A stretch of 64,000 nucleotides of DNA from Rhizobium sp. CF122 (GCF_000282035.1 NZ_AKKA01000073.1:173232-237231); one strand, 5' to 3'. Positions 46,175 to 55,970 are shown, numbered from the stretch's first letter. Made by a program: numbers and translations. Notes: generated by a model not told the origin, from the letters alone.

Positions 46175-46446
46175 AGGGGAGTTTGGGGCGAAAAATTCGC
46201 GCATGGCGTGTGCGGCAATGCTCTAGCCGACGCGAAATTATACCAAATGCGACAGGAATCGAGTTTATCCAGTCCGTTTATTTCTAAATGCGGCCCATTT
46301 TTGGCGGAAAATTACTAAAGTTGTCCATCTGGAAAAATTTTCCACTTCGGTCGTTGATTTCAGCAAATAAATGTCGTTCCATCTGCCGTCATTCCGGAGG
46401 GTTTCCGGGATTTCAAATAAAAGAACAAACCTGGGAAAACGATATC

Positions 46447-48042
46447 ATGAAAAAGATGTCTGTCTTGTTGGCCGCGACGGTCCTGGCTTCGGCCATGGCA
46501 TCCGCAGCCTGGTCCAAAACGCTCGTTTACTGCTCCGAGGGCTCGCCGGAAGGCTTCGATCCCGGCATTTACACTGCAGGCACCACCTTCGACGCTTCCT
46601 CGCGCACGGTCTACAGCCGTCTCGTCGAGTTCCAGCACGGCAAGACCGAAATCGAGCCGGGCCTAGCTGAAAGCTGGACGGTTTCCGACGACGGTACGGT
46701 CTACACCTTCAAGCTCCGTCCGGGCGTCAAGTTCCAGGCGACAGAGTTCTTCACGCCGAGCCGCGATCTGAACGCTGATGACGTCGTCTTCTCGTTCGAG
46801 CGCCAGCTGAAGGCTGACAGCCCGTGGGCCAAGTATGTCGCCGGCGTTTCCTACGAATATGCTGCAGGCATGGGCTTCCCGGATCTCATCAAGTCGGTCG
46901 AGAAGGTCGACGACCTGACCGTCAAGTTCACGCTGAACCATCCGGAAGCACCGTTCCTCGCCGACCTGGCAATGGACTTCGCCTCTGTGCTGTCGAAGGA
47001 ATATGCCGACAAGCTACAGGCTGACGGCAAGATGGAACAGATGAACCAGATGCCGCTCGGCACCGGTCCGTACACCTTCGTTGCCTACCAGCCGGATGCC
47101 GTCATCCGCTACAAGGCCAACGAAACCTACTTCAAGGGCAAGGAAAAGATCGACGATCTCGTTTTCGCGATCACTCCGGACGCTTCCGTCCGTGCTCAGA
47201 AGCTGAAGGCTGGCGAATGCCACATCATGCCATACCCGAACGCGGCGGACATCAAGGACCTGCAGACGGACTCGAACCTGAAGGTTCTGGAACAGCCGGG
47301 CCTGAACGTTTCCTACCTCGCCTACAACACCCTCCAGGCTCCGTTCGATAAGGCGGAAGTCCGCAAGGCGCTGAACATGGCGATCAACAAGCAGGCGATC
47401 GTCGAGGCCGTCTTCCAGGGCGCCGGCCAGGTTGCCAAGAACCCGATCCCGCCGACGATGTGGTCGTACAACGATGCCATCAAGGATGATGCCTACAACC
47501 CGACCGAAGCCAAGGCCATGCTCGAAAAGGCTGGCGTCAAGGATCTCAGCATGAAGATCTGGGCGATGCCGGTTTCGCGTCCGTACATGCTGAACGCACG
47601 TCGCGCCGCTGAACTGATGCAGGCTGACCTTGCCAAGGTTGGCGTCAAGGTCGACATCGTCACCCACGAATGGGCTGAATACCTGAAGCTCTCCAAGGAC
47701 AAGGCCCGCGATGGTGCTGCAATCCTCGGCTGGACGGGTGACAACGGCGACCCGGACAACTTCCTTGACACTCTGCTCGGCTGCGAAGCCGTCGGCGGCA
47801 ACAACCGCGCGCAGTGGTGCAACAAGGAATTCGACGATCTCGTGAAGAAGGCCAAGAAGACCGCTGACGTCGCAGAGCGCACCAAGCTCTACGAACAGGC
47901 GCAGGTCGTCTTCAAGAAGGAAGCTCCGTGGGCGACGATCGATCACTCCACAGAATTCGTACCGATGAGCGCCAAGGTTTCCGGTTTCGTGCAGGATCCG
48001 GTCGGCGTTCACCGCTTCGACGGCGTTGATATCGCCGAGTAA
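46447..48042 (+). CDS. dppA: dipeptide ABC transporter binding protein
   Basis: Family 5 periplasmic solute-binding protein, 531 aa from ATG 46447. Signal peptide: MKKMSVLLAATVLASAMASA, cleavage near residue 23 before KTLVYCSEG. The mature start VYCSEGSPEGFDPGIYTAG and the DGAAILGWTGDNGDPDNFLD segment are hallmarks of DppA. It binds dipeptides and, in related bacteria, heme or delta-aminolevulinate. First gene of dppABCDF; strong hairpins separate it from dppB. Codon use is highly biased (CTC, GTC, AAG, CCG), suggesting abundant expression. Confidence 0.94.
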   Translation: MKKMSVLLAATVLASAMASAAWSKTLVYCSEGSPEGFDPGIYTAGTTFDASSRTVYSRLVEFQHGKTEIEPGLAESWTVSDDGTVYTFKLRPGVKFQATEFFTPSRDLNADDVVFSFERQLKADSPWAKYVAGVSYEYAAGMGFPDLIKSVEKVDDLTVKFTLNHPEAPFLADLAMDFASVLSKEYADKLQADGKMEQMNQMPLGTGPYTFVAYQPDAVIRYKANETYFKGKEKIDDLVFAITPDASVRAQKLKAGECHIMPYPNAADIKDLQTDSNLKVLEQPGLNVSYLAYNTLQAPFDKAEVRKALNMAINKQAIVEAVFQGAGQVAKNPIPPTMWSYNDAIKDDAYNPTEAKAMLEKAGVKDLSMKIWAMPVSRPYMLNARRAAELMQADLAKVGVKVDIVTHEWAEYLKLSKDKARDGAAILGWTGDNGDPDNFLDTLLGCEAVGGNNRAQWCNKEFDDLVKKAKKTADVAERTKLYEQAQVVFKKEAPWATIDHSTEFVPMSAKVSGFVQDPVGVHRFDGVDIAE

Positions 48043-48060
48043 TCAAAATTATGCAAAGAT

Positions 48061-48112
48061 GCCCGGCAACCCCGGGCTTGGCCGGCGGTCAGGTTTAATA
48101 CCTGACCGCCGG
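48061..48112 (+). promoter_or_regulatory. two intercistronic stem-loops between dppA and dppB
   Basis: GCCCGG/CCGGGC (48061-48066, 48072-48077) and a perfect 12-bp stem CCGGCGGTCAGG / CCTGACCGCCGG (48082-48093, 48101-48112) with loop TTTAATA. No T tract. Likely stabilises dppA mRNA or attenuates read-through. Confidence 0.75.
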
Positions 48113-48132
48113 AACACTATGGACACTTGCCA

Positions 48133-49137
48133 ATGTTGCGATTTCTCATCGGACGCCTCGCGATCCTGATCCCAACCTTCATCGGCGTTTCGCTCATCGC
48201 CTTTTCGTTCATCCGTCTGCTGCCCGGCGATCCGGTCATGCTGATGTCGGGCGAACGCGTGATGGCGCCGGAACGCCATGCCCAGGTCATGCATGATCTC
48301 GGCCTCGATCGTCCGGTCTACGTGCAGTACCTCGATTACCTCAGCAATGTGGTGCAGGGCGATCTAGGGGCGTCGATCGTCACCAAGCGCCCGGTTCTGC
48401 AGGAGTTCGGCACGCTTTTCCCGGCGACGCTGGAGCTTTCGCTCTGCGCCATCCTTTTTGCGATAGTGCTCGGCATCCCCGCCGGCATCTTCGCGGCCGT
48501 CAAACGGGGAACATGGTTCGACCAGAGCGTCATGGGCGTGGCTCTTGTTGGCTATTCGATGCCGATCTTCTGGTGGGGCCTGCTGCTTATCGTTCTCTTC
48601 TCGAACACACTGCATTGGACGCCCGTCTCCGGCCGCATCGGGCTGATGTATTTCTTCAAGCCGGTTACCGGTTTTATGTTGATCGATAGCCTGCTGTCCG
48701 GTCAGCCCGGTGCCTTCAAGTCTGCCGCCTCATCGCTGATCCTCCCGACAATCGTTCTGGGCACCATTCCGCTTGCGGTCATCGCCCGCCAGACGCGCTC
48801 GGCCATGCTCGAGGTGCTGGGCGAAGATTATGTTCGGACAGCGCGTTCGAAGGGCCTCGCGCCGTTGCGCGTCGTCGGCCTGCATGCGTTGCGCAACGCC
48901 ATGATCCCGGTCGTAACCTCGATCGGTCTGCAGGTCGGCGTGCTGCTCGGCGGCGCAATCCTGACGGAAACGATCTTCTCCTGGCCGGGTATCGGAAAAT
49001 GGATGGTCGATGCCGTCTTCAAGCGCGATTACACCGTCGTTCAAGGCGGGCTGCTGTTGATCGCCGGCATCATCATGGTCGTCAATCTGATCGTCGACCT
49101 CATGTACGGTCTCATCAATCCACGTATTCGTCACTAG
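48133..49137 (+). CDS. dppB: dipeptide ABC transporter permease DppB
   Basis: 334 aa from ATG 48133 (an in-frame TTG is at 48127). BPD-type permease with an N-terminal TM (residues about 9-30), the DppB-specific PGDPVMLMSGER loop, and a core of five more helices. EAA loop: LGEDYVRTARSKGLAPLRVVGLHALRNAMIPV. Nine bases separate it from dppC. Confidence 0.94.
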   Translation: MLRFLIGRLAILIPTFIGVSLIAFSFIRLLPGDPVMLMSGERVMAPERHAQVMHDLGLDRPVYVQYLDYLSNVVQGDLGASIVTKRPVLQEFGTLFPATLELSLCAILFAIVLGIPAGIFAAVKRGTWFDQSVMGVALVGYSMPIFWWGLLLIVLFSNTLHWTPVSGRIGLMYFFKPVTGFMLIDSLLSGQPGAFKSAASSLILPTIVLGTIPLAVIARQTRSAMLEVLGEDYVRTARSKGLAPLRVVGLHALRNAMIPVVTSIGLQVGVLLGGAILTETIFSWPGIGKWMVDAVFKRDYTVVQGGLLLIAGIIMVVNLIVDLMYGLINPRIRH

Positions 49138-49146
49138 GAGCGGCTT

Positions 49147-50037
49147 ATGAGTGTGATAACCACCAAGTCGACCCAGCCGTCAGGGCTCTCTGAGTTCTGG
49201 TACTATTTCTCTCGCAACAAGGGCGCTGTCGTCGGTTTCGGCGTCTTCCTGCTGGTCCTGCTGATGGCGATCTTCGCGCCGTTGATTGCTCCGCATAATC
49301 CGATCTTGCCCTATGAGGGCATGCAGCGCCTGCCGCCGGCGTGGTCGGAAAAGGGCAATCCGATGTTCCTGCTCGGCACCGATGCCGTCGGTCGCGATAT
49401 GCTGTCGCGTCTGATTTATGGCACGCGCTTTTCGCTGTTCATCGGCCTCGTCGTCGCATCGCTATCGGCTGTCGCCGGCGTGCTGCTCGGCGTTGTCGCG
49501 GGTTATTTCCGGGGCAGAGTCGATACCTTCATCATGCGCGTCATGGACATCATCCTGGCCTTCCCTTCATTGCTTCTGGCTCTCGTGCTGGTCGCCGTCC
49601 TAGGGCCGGGCCTCGTGAACGCCATGATCGCGATCTCGATCGTGAATCAGCCGCACTTCGTTCGTCTGACACGCGCCGCTGTGATCAGCGAGCGCGAGAA
49701 GGAGTATGTCGTTGCCTCCCGCGTGGCCGGCGCCGGCACGTTCCGCCTCATGTTCAAGACGATTTTGCCGAATTGTCTGGCACCCCTGATCGTCCAGGCG
49801 ACGCTCGCATTCTCGGCCGCGATCCTCGACGCTGCAGCCCTTGGCTTCCTCGGCCAAGGCGCCCAGCCGCCGACGCCAGAATGGGGCACGATGCTCGCGG
49901 ACTCGCGTGAGTTCCTACAGAGCAACCCTTGGCTCGTGACTTTCCCGGGTCTCTGCATCCTTATCACGGTTCTCGCTATCAACCTGATGGGCGATGGTCT
50001 GCGCGATGCGCTTGATCCCAAACTGAAGAGGTCCTGA
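49147..50037 (+). CDS. dppC: dipeptide ABC transporter permease DppC
   Basis: 296 aa permease. The N-terminal OppC_N-type segment (LSEFWYYFSRNKGAVVGFGVFLLVLLMAIFAPLIAPHNP) precedes the transport core. LGTDAVGRDMLSRLIYGTRFSL and the EAA loop EYVVASRVAGAGTFRLMFKTILPN are diagnostic. Its stop is one base before the dppD start. Confidence 0.94.
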   Translation: MSVITTKSTQPSGLSEFWYYFSRNKGAVVGFGVFLLVLLMAIFAPLIAPHNPILPYEGMQRLPPAWSEKGNPMFLLGTDAVGRDMLSRLIYGTRFSLFIGLVVASLSAVAGVLLGVVAGYFRGRVDTFIMRVMDIILAFPSLLLALVLVAVLGPGLVNAMIAISIVNQPHFVRLTRAAVISEREKEYVVASRVAGAGTFRLMFKTILPNCLAPLIVQATLAFSAAILDAAALGFLGQGAQPPTPEWGTMLADSREFLQSNPWLVTFPGLCILITVLAINLMGDGLRDALDPKLKRS

Positions 50038-50038
50038 G

Positions 50039-50875
50039 ATGGCACTTCTTGAAATTGAAAATCTCGTCGTCGAATTCCAGACGTCGACGGGTCCGTTTCG
50101 CGCCGTCGATGGCGTGTCGCTCAAGGTAGATGCGGGGGAAGTCCTCGCAATCGTCGGAGAGTCGGGATCCGGTAAGTCGGTGTCCATGCTCGCGGCGATG
50201 GGGCTTCTACCATGGACGGCAAAGGTGACGGCCGACAAGATGGTCTTTGACGGCCGCAATCTGCTTGGCATGTCAGCAAGCGAACGACGCAAGATCATTG
50301 GCAAGGATATGTCGATGATCTTCCAGGAACCGATCGCCAGCCTCAATCCCTGCTTCACGGTCGGTTTTCAGATCGAAGAGGTTCTGCGAATCCATCTAGG
50401 CCTAGACAAGGCTGCGCGGCGCCAGCGCGCGATCGAGCTGTTCGAGGCCGTCGGCATTCCCAACCCCGCCGAGCGGCTGAGCCATTTCCCGCATCAGATG
50501 TCGGGTGGCCAGTGCCAGCGCGTCATGATCGCCATTGCGATCGCCTGCAATCCGAAGCTTTTGATCGCCGACGAACCGACCACGGCGCTCGACGTGACCA
50601 TTCAGAAGCAGATCCTCGATCTCCTGATGCGGCTGCAGACGGAGCATCGCATGGGCCTCATTATGATTACGCACAACATGGGCGTCGTCGCCGAGACTGC
50701 CGACCGGGTGATCGTTCAATACAAGGGCCGCAAGATGGAAGAGGCCGACGTCCTGTCGCTCTTCGAATCCCCGAAGAGCGATTATACAAGGGCGCTGCTT
50801 GCCGCCCTGCCGGAAAATGCCACCGGTGACCGGCTGCCGACCATCGGCGAAATTTTCAAGGGAGCGGCCCAATGA
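50039..50875 (+). CDS. dppD: dipeptide ABC transporter ATPase DppD
   Basis: 278 aa, shorter than the about 327-residue E. coli DppD because the C-terminal oligopeptide-ABC extension, including its Cys motif, is reduced. Walker [10 protein letters not shown], signature MSGGQCQR (Cys in place of the usual Arg), Walker [13 protein letters not shown], switch MITHNMG. ATPase residues are intact. Overlaps dppF by 4 bp. Confidence 0.92.
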   Translation: MALLEIENLVVEFQTSTGPFRAVDGVSLKVDAGEVLAIVGESGSGKSVSMLAAMGLLPWTAKVTADKMVFDGRNLLGMSASERRKIIGKDMSMIFQEPIASLNPCFTVGFQIEEVLRIHLGLDKAARRQRAIELFEAVGIPNPAERLSHFPHQMSGGQCQRVMIAIAIACNPKLLIADEPTTALDVTIQKQILDLLMRLQTEHRMGLIMITHNMGVVAETADRVIVQYKGRKMEEADVLSLFESPKSDYTRALLAALPENATGDRLPTIGEIFKGAAQ

Positions 50876-51711
50876 CGCCAGTCCTCGAAGCAAAGAACAT
50901 TGTCCGCAACTATTACCTGCCGGGCGGCCTCTTCAAGAAGGAGAGGACCGTACATGCCGTCAAGGGTGTGAGCTTCACGGTGGAGCAGGGCAAGACGCTG
51001 GCGATCGTCGGCGAAAGCGGTTGCGGCAAGTCGACGCTTGCCCGCATTGTCACGATGATCGATCCGGCGAGCGGCGGCGATCTGTTCATCGACGGCAAGA
51101 AGGTCGATATCGCCGCAGGCGACCTGACGCCGGAAATTCGCCGCAAGGTACAGATCGTCTTCCAGAACCCCTACGGTTCGCTGAACCCGCGCAAGAAGAT
51201 CGGTGACATCCTGATGGAGCCCCTGATCATCAACACCGATACGCCCGCTGCCGAGCGACGCGAATTGGCAATGGTGATGCTCAAGAAGGTCGGCCTCCAG
51301 GAGGTCCATTTCAACCGCTACCCGCATATGTTCTCCGGCGGCCAGCGTCAGCGTATCGCAATCGCTCGCGCTCTGATGTTGAAGCCAAGGCTCCTGGTTC
51401 TCGACGAGCCGGTGTCCGCGCTTGATCTCTCGGTCCAGGCCCAGGTGCTCAATCTGCTCGCTGACCTGCAGGACGAGTTGAACCTTACCTATGTCTTCAT
51501 CAGCCACGACCTGTCGGTCGTCCGCTATATGGCCGACGATGTCATGGTGATGTATTTCGGAGAGGCTGTGGAGTACGGCACGCGGGATCAGGTTTTCAAT
51601 GATCCGCAGCACAGCTACACGAAGACGTTGTTTGCGGCGACGCCGCGCGCCGATGTCGAAACCATCAGGGCGCGTATTGCGCGCAAGAATGCCACCCTGG
51701 CTGCTTCGTAG
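50872..51711 (+). CDS. dppF: dipeptide ABC transporter ATPase DppF
   Basis: 279 aa second ATPase. Walker A GESGCGKST, signature FSGGQRQR, Walker B LVLDEPVSALD, switch FISHDLSVVRYMADDVMVMYFG. Also shorter than E. coli DppF at the C-terminus. ATGA overlap with dppD couples translation. Last gene of the operon; a gluconokinase gene follows 46 bp later without a visible terminator. Confidence 0.92.
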   Translation: MTPVLEAKNIVRNYYLPGGLFKKERTVHAVKGVSFTVEQGKTLAIVGESGCGKSTLARIVTMIDPASGGDLFIDGKKVDIAAGDLTPEIRRKVQIVFQNPYGSLNPRKKIGDILMEPLIINTDTPAAERRELAMVMLKKVGLQEVHFNRYPHMFSGGQRQRIAIARALMLKPRLLVLDEPVSALDLSVQAQVLNLLADLQDELNLTYVFISHDLSVVRYMADDVMVMYFGEAVEYGTRDQVFNDPQHSYTKTLFAATPRADVETIRARIARKNATLAAS

Positions 51712-51757
51712 GAAGGGTTCGCCAGCGTTAGCGACACCGGTGCCGGAGCGATAAACG

Positions 51758-52291
51758 ATGCCAGAGACTAATCGGGACCCTTGCGCCATTATCGTTATGG
51801 GGGTCAGTGGCTGTGGCAAATCCTCCATCGGCCTGAAGATTTCGGACGCCCTCGGCATGCAATTTGTCGAGGGCGACCAGCTTCATCCGGCATCGAATGT
51901 CGAGAAGATGTCGAAAGGCATTCCGCTGACGGATGACGACCGCATGCCTTGGCTCGATCTCATCGGTGAAACGATGAAGGCATCGCTCGATCGCGAGCAA
52001 GGCGTCATCGTTTCCTGCTCGGCGCTGAAGCGCACCTATCGCGACCGACTGCGCAAGGCGGTAAATGGAAAGCTCTTTTTCGTCTATCTGTCAGGCTCGA
52101 AGGAGCTGTTGACGAAACGAATGGGCGAGCGCAAGGGCCACTTCATGCCCATGTCGCTGCTGGAGAGCCAACTCGCGACGCTGGAAGTGCCGACTGGAGA
52201 ACCTGGCGTTGTGACCGTCGATATCGACGATACGATCGAAGGGATCGCGGAGGCGGCGCTCCGCGATCTCAAGTCGTTGGGCGTCGCTTAG
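51758..52291 (+). CDS. gntK: gluconokinase
   Basis: 177 aa GntK-type thermoresistant gluconokinase, phosphorylating gluconate to 6-phosphogluconate, which feeds edd. The P-loop VMGVSGCGKSS starts near residue 13; EGDQLHPASNVEKMSKGIPLTDDDRMPWL is the gluconate-binding signature; SCSALKRTYRD and LLESQLATLE follow as expected. GGAG lies about 10 bases before the ATG. Could be read through from dpp. No gluconate transporter is in the window. Confidence 0.94.
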   Translation: MPETNRDPCAIIVMGVSGCGKSSIGLKISDALGMQFVEGDQLHPASNVEKMSKGIPLTDDDRMPWLDLIGETMKASLDREQGVIVSCSALKRTYRDRLRKAVNGKLFFVYLSGSKELLTKRMGERKGHFMPMSLLESQLATLEVPTGEPGVVTVDIDDTIEGIAEAALRDLKSLGVA

Positions 52292-52296
52292 CCGTC

Positions 52297-52320
52297 GGTC
52301 CGCAACAGGACCTTCTTCTT
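52297..52320 (+). terminator. weak terminator after gntK
   Basis: GGTCC / GGACC 5-bp stem with a 6-nt loop followed by TTCTTCTT, 5 bases after the stop. Confidence 0.4.
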
Positions 52321-52360
52321 GAAGAGGACGTATGACCGCAGGCAAACGCGATGACGTTGC

Positions 52361-53605
52361 TCAGGTGAAACGCTGCGGCGAATAGGCGGAAATATCGATG
52401 AATGGCCTTTCGCCTGCAATGGCCTCCGCCAGCGCGCGCCCAGTGACCGGCCCCAAGGTCAGTCCGTGATGGGCGTGGCCGAACGCGAACCATAGACCGT
52501 CGTGTCGCGGCGCCCTTCCAATGATGGGCATCATATCAGGCGTGCAGGGGCGGGCGCCCATCCAGGGCTCCGGATCGAGCCTCTCGCCGAGCGGAAAGAC
52601 TGTGCGCGCTACTTTCTCGGCGCGGTCGAGCTGCACCGGCGTCTTCGGCGCGTCCAGCGCGGCGAATTCAGCGCCTGTCGTCAACCGGATGCCGCGGCTC
52701 ATCGGTGCAAGGAAGTAACCTCGTTCAGCATCCAGCGTCCAGTTGTGGAGGGTTGCATTGCCTGTCGTGGCATAATGCATGTGATAGCCGCGTTTGACGC
52801 CGAGCGGAAAGGCATAGCCGAGCCGACGTGTAGCGACCGCGGCCCAGGGGCCGAGCGCCAGAACCACATCCTCCGCGTCCAGCGAGCCTTCGCTGGTCAC
52901 CACCCTCCAGCTCGCACCGGAACGACCGAGGGAGTTGGCGTCACCAGTGACACACCTTCCGCCCAGACTCTCGAAATAGGAGCGGTAGGCCATCGTCAAT
53001 CCGTGCGGGTCGAGCACCGACCACGGATCGCGCCACCGCAGGCCGCCGATGAAATCTCCCTTGATATTGGGTTCGAGCCGCGCCACGCCGGCGGCATCCA
53101 ACTGCTCGTGCATGACGCCGAACTCGGCCCGTAGCCGCTCAGCCTCGGCGAATTCGGCATCGCGCCGACCGGCTGTGCGGAAGATCTCCATCCAGCCATC
53201 CTTCCGGATCAGATGCTGCGCATTCGACGCTTCGATCAGATCATTGTGCTCCGAAATCGAGTGCTCGATCAGCGGGGCATAGGCACGAGAAATCATCTCG
53301 TGACGCCTGGCGTTCGAATTCCACCAGTAGCGGCCAAGGAACGCCAATTGTCCGGGCAACGCCTTGAGGTGATAGTGGGCGTCGATCCGGTTGTTGAAGG
53401 CATAGCGTATTAGAAGGCCGAGCTGCTGTGGAAACCCGTATGGCACGACGCCTTCGCGTTGAATGAGACCGGCATTGCCGAACGAGGTTTCATTGCCTGG
53501 CGCCTTGCGGTCGATCAACGTCACCTGCAGCCCCCGGCGCTGCAGGTGAATGGCCGTCGATACGCCGACGATACCGGCGCCAAGTACGATTGCGTTCTTT
53601 GTCAT
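52361..53605 (-). CDS. FAD-dependent D-amino acid dehydrogenase-like oxidoreductase (DadA family)
   Basis: 414 aa from ATG 53605; ATG 53611 and GTG 53620 in the same frame are equally possible starts. FAD motif IVLGAGIVGVSTAIHLQRRG at residues about 5-24, followed by the DadA-like NETSFGNAGLI. The C-terminal GLWFAFGHAHHGLTLGPVTG completes the FAD site. Such enzymes oxidise D-amino acids to keto acids and ammonia with transfer of electrons to quinone. There is no alanine racemase partner, so the substrate is uncertain. Confidence 0.85.
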   Translation of the reverse strand: MTKNAIVLGAGIVGVSTAIHLQRRGLQVTLIDRKAPGNETSFGNAGLIQREGVVPYGFPQQLGLLIRYAFNNRIDAHYHLKALPGQLAFLGRYWWNSNARRHEMISRAYAPLIEHSISEHNDLIEASNAQHLIRKDGWMEIFRTAGRRDAEFAEAERLRAEFGVMHEQLDAAGVARLEPNIKGDFIGGLRWRDPWSVLDPHGLTMAYRSYFESLGGRCVTGDANSLGRSGASWRVVTSEGSLDAEDVVLALGPWAAVATRRLGYAFPLGVKRGYHMHYATTGNATLHNWTLDAERGYFLAPMSRGIRLTTGAEFAALDAPKTPVQLDRAEKVARTVFPLGERLDPEPWMGARPCTPDMMPIIGRAPRHDGLWFAFGHAHHGLTLGPVTGRALAEAIAGERPFIDISAYSPQRFT

Positions 53606-53679
53606 TGCCATGCATTCCACTTATTGCAAGCAATGAAAATGCCGCTCCGACAAGCTACAGGCAAACGAAAAATTTCGTT

Positions 53680-54183
53680 TCATTTCAAAAACATTGTCGT
53701 TTTCAGTGCCTCGTTTTCAGCTTTGATGCGGACATAAAGCACTGCGGCGTTGAGCACCGAAAATATCGCTGCGTAGACGGGCATGCCGAAGGCCAGAGGA
53801 AGGATGGCGATCTCGCCTACCACGACGACATAGTTGGGGTGGGCCAGGAACCGGTAGGGTCCACTGCTGACGAGCGGAGCGCCCGGCAGCACGATGATGC
53901 GTGTCGTCCATCGTCCCTTGAGCGTGCCTATGACCCAGAGCCGACCCGCCTGCAGGACCATGAAAACGGCAAACCATAGCGGGTCGACCGGGCGGCGGAT
54001 CGCCAGCAGCCACAATCCGGTGATCCAGCAGCTATGCAGGGCCACCATGTAAGGATAGTGCAGCGGCGCGACCTCCTTCGCGCCGCTGCTCAGAAGCACC
54101 TGTGTATTGTGGCGGGCAAGAGCAAGTTCCGCGAGGCGCTGTGCCGTCACGAAGACGAGGAGTGCAATTGAGGGCCACATCAT
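53680..54183 (-). CDS. ICMT-family membrane methyltransferase
   Basis: 167 aa, four to five TM helices, with the isoprenylcysteine carboxyl methyltransferase-type core GPYRFLAHPNYVVVVGEI (the HPNY motif contributes to S-adenosylmethionine binding). Its start overlaps the stop of the type III polyketide synthase by 4 bp, so both are made together. In Bacillus (BpsB) and Streptomyces (SrsB) an ICMT-like protein beside a type III PKS O-methylates alkylpyrones or alkylresorcinols; the same role is inferred here. Confidence 0.85.
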   Translation of the reverse strand: MMWPSIALLVFVTAQRLAELALARHNTQVLLSSGAKEVAPLHYPYMVALHSCWITGLWLLAIRRPVDPLWFAVFMVLQAGRLWVIGTLKGRWTTRIIVLPGAPLVSSGPYRFLAHPNYVVVVGEIAILPLAFGMPVYAAIFSVLNAAVLYVRIKAENEALKTTMFLK

Positions 54184-55232
54184 GCGACCCTCTTTAAGGT
54201 CACGCAGCTTGCCGTAAAGCCCGGCCCCATCGCGACCATCGCGCTGCGCTCCGGCAGCCCCGCCTTCAAGGCGCGCTCGAGCACGAAGAGCACCGTGGGC
54301 GAAGACATGTTGCCGTATTCGGCAAGCACCGCGCGTTCGTGGTCCAGGGTTCCTGCTTCAAGTGACAGCGCGCTTTCAAGGGCAGTCAGCACCCTCGTCC
54401 CGCCGGGATGGCAGATGAAGCGATCGATGTCGGCCCGAGAAAGACCGTTGCGCGCCAGTATTCCGTCGACAGCCGGGCCGAGTTCCGTTTCGGCAAAGGG
54501 CGGCAACGATTGAGCGAGAACCACACCGAAGCCGGTGTCGTCAATCTTCCACCCCATGATGCCGAGCGTATCGGGGAAGAGATGCTCACCCGTCGACTCG
54601 ACCTCAACCTTTCCCTCCGGTCCTGCCCGGAGAATGCAGGCTGCCGCGCCATCGCCGAAAAGCGCCGTGGCGATGATGTTCGCGCGCGTCAGTTCGTCCA
54701 GACGGAACGCCAGCGTGCAAAGTTCGATTGCCACGAAAAGCACTGTTGCGCCTGGCCGATCCCGGGCGAACCGCGAGGCGATGGCGAAGCCGGAAACACC
54801 GGCCGCGCAGCCGAGCCCGAAAACCGGAACACGTTCGATATCCGAGCGAAAGCCCATTTTCTGTGCGAGCTGTGCATCAAGGCTCGGTGTGGCAATGCCG
54901 GTGGACGAGATCGTGACGATACAGTCGACGTCGGACCCTCGCAGGCCCGCCTTCTTCAGCGCATTGGTGGCTGTCTCGAAAAACAGGCTGCGCGCCACGT
55001 CGCCGTAGGCTTCCATCCGGTCCTGCCAGCCATGCGGCTCGATGAACCATTCCAGTGGACGAGCGGCATAGCGTTTCCTAATGCCGGCATTGTCAAAGAC
55101 GCTGGCAAGGTGGGAGAAATCCTTGAAGCGTGATGAAAACAAACGGGCGGAAGTCGCCGCCGCTTCCTTTTGTGTGATGACATGTTCCGGCGTTGCAACG
55201 GCAAGACTCAGTAATTTTACGGTATCACTCAC
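54180..55232 (-). CDS. type III polyketide synthase (chalcone synthase-like)
   Basis: 350 aa, GTG start at 55232 with AAGGAG 7 bases upstream. The catalytic triad is visible: Cys142 in VFGLGCAAG, His275 in CHPGG, Asn308 in YGNMSSPTVLF. Condenses a fatty acyl or other starter with malonyl-CoA to give pyrones or resorcinols. The GIATPSLDA and DGAAACIL segments are typical. Operon with an ICMT-family methyltransferase. No starter-supplying enzyme is adjacent, so it probably draws acyl-CoA/ACP from primary metabolism. The product cannot be told from sequence. Confidence 0.9.
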   Translation of the reverse strand: MSDTVKLLSLAVATPEHVITQKEAAATSARLFSSRFKDFSHLASVFDNAGIRKRYAARPLEWFIEPHGWQDRMEAYGDVARSLFFETATNALKKAGLRGSDVDCIVTISSTGIATPSLDAQLAQKMGFRSDIERVPVFGLGCAAGVSGFAIASRFARDRPGATVLFVAIELCTLAFRLDELTRANIIATALFGDGAAACILRAGPEGKVEVESTGEHLFPDTLGIMGWKIDDTGFGVVLAQSLPPFAETELGPAVDGILARNGLSRADIDRFICHPGGTRVLTALESALSLEAGTLDHERAVLAEYGNMSSPTVLFVLERALKAGLPERSAMVAMGPGFTASCVTLKRVA

Positions 55233-55282
55233 GGAATGCTCCTTGTGGCCGGCGCGTGAGCGGCTAACACCTCAGACCTGCA

Positions 55283-55342
55283 TTTATTCGCTGGCGCCGG
55301 AGCTGCGACGCCAGAAAAAAGAAGAACACGCAATCGAATAAA
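55283..55342. promoter_or_regulatory. nested inverted repeats in the PKS / TPR divergent region
   Basis: TTTATTCG (55283-55290) pairs with CGAATAAA (55335-55342), enclosing CTGGCG (55291-55296) / CGCCAG (55309-55314) followed by AAAAAA. Could be overlapping promoters with an operator between the divergent PKS and TPR-sigma operons. Confidence 0.35.
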
Positions 55343-55397
55343 GTGCCAGCCAACAGTGTTCACTCGCCGCTAACGTCATTTTCCTAGGAGATATCCC

Positions 55398-55970
55398 ATG
55401 ACGATCGCGACTGTTCGTATTGCTTCCATCCTGGTCGGCGGCTGCATTGCCGCGTTCGCGCTTTCTGCCCCTGCCTTCGCGATAGGCGGCGGTGGCAGCG
55501 GAAGTGGCTCCAGTGGCGCCGGTAGTTCTGGCGGCAGCAGCGGCACCATGCCGACCTGCAAGAAGGGCCAGCTGTATGACAAGAAAACGAAGCGGTGCGT
55601 CAAGCAGAGTAGCGCCAACGTGACGGAAGAAAACCGCACGGACTATGCCTATTCGCTGGCAAAGGCCGGCCGCTACGAAGAAGCGCTTGCCATGCTCGAT
55701 ACGTTGAAGAACCCGAATACCGCCGAGGCCCTGAACTATCGCGGCTACGCCACCCGCAAGCTTGGCCGCACGGACGAGGGAATTTCCTACTACCTGAAAT
55801 CCGTCGAGCTTGATCCCAACTATGCGCAGGTTCGCGAATATCTCGGCGAAGCCTACGTCATCAAAGGACGTCTTGATCTCGCCAAGGAGCAGCTCGAAAC
55901 GATCAAGACGATCTGCGGCACCGAATGCGAGGCGTATCGCGATCTCAACGAAGCGATCCTCAAGCCGTAG
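55398..55970 (+). CDS. exported TPR-repeat protein
   Basis: 190 aa. Signal peptide of about 28 residues (IASILVGGCIAAFALSAPAFA), then a Gly/Ser-only linker (residues about 29-49), a Cys pair segment (TCKKGQLYDKKTKRCVK) that could form a disulfide, and at least two TPR units (DYAYSLAKAGRYEEALAMLD, YYLKSVELDPNYAQVREYLGEAYVIKGRLDLA). Two further cysteines occur in TICGTECEAYR. GGAG lies before the ATG. It is followed after 5 bp by the ECF sigma gene, so it is in one operon with the sigma/anti-sigma pair and may be part of the sensing arm. Confidence 0.8.
   Translation: MTIATVRIASILVGGCIAAFALSAPAFAIGGGGSGSGSSGAGSSGGSSGTMPTCKKGQLYDKKTKRCVKQSSANVTEENRTDYAYSLAKAGRYEEALAMLDTLKNPNTAEALNYRGYATRKLGRTDEGISYYLKSVELDPNYAQVREYLGEAYVIKGRLDLAKEQLETIKTICGTECEAYRDLNEAILKP

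Noticed and set aside
50039..51711. Truncated or broken dppD and dppF, both shorter than the E. coli proteins
   Set aside because: All ATPase motifs are intact, the genes overlap normally and both end alike, so this is a short subfamily rather than decay.
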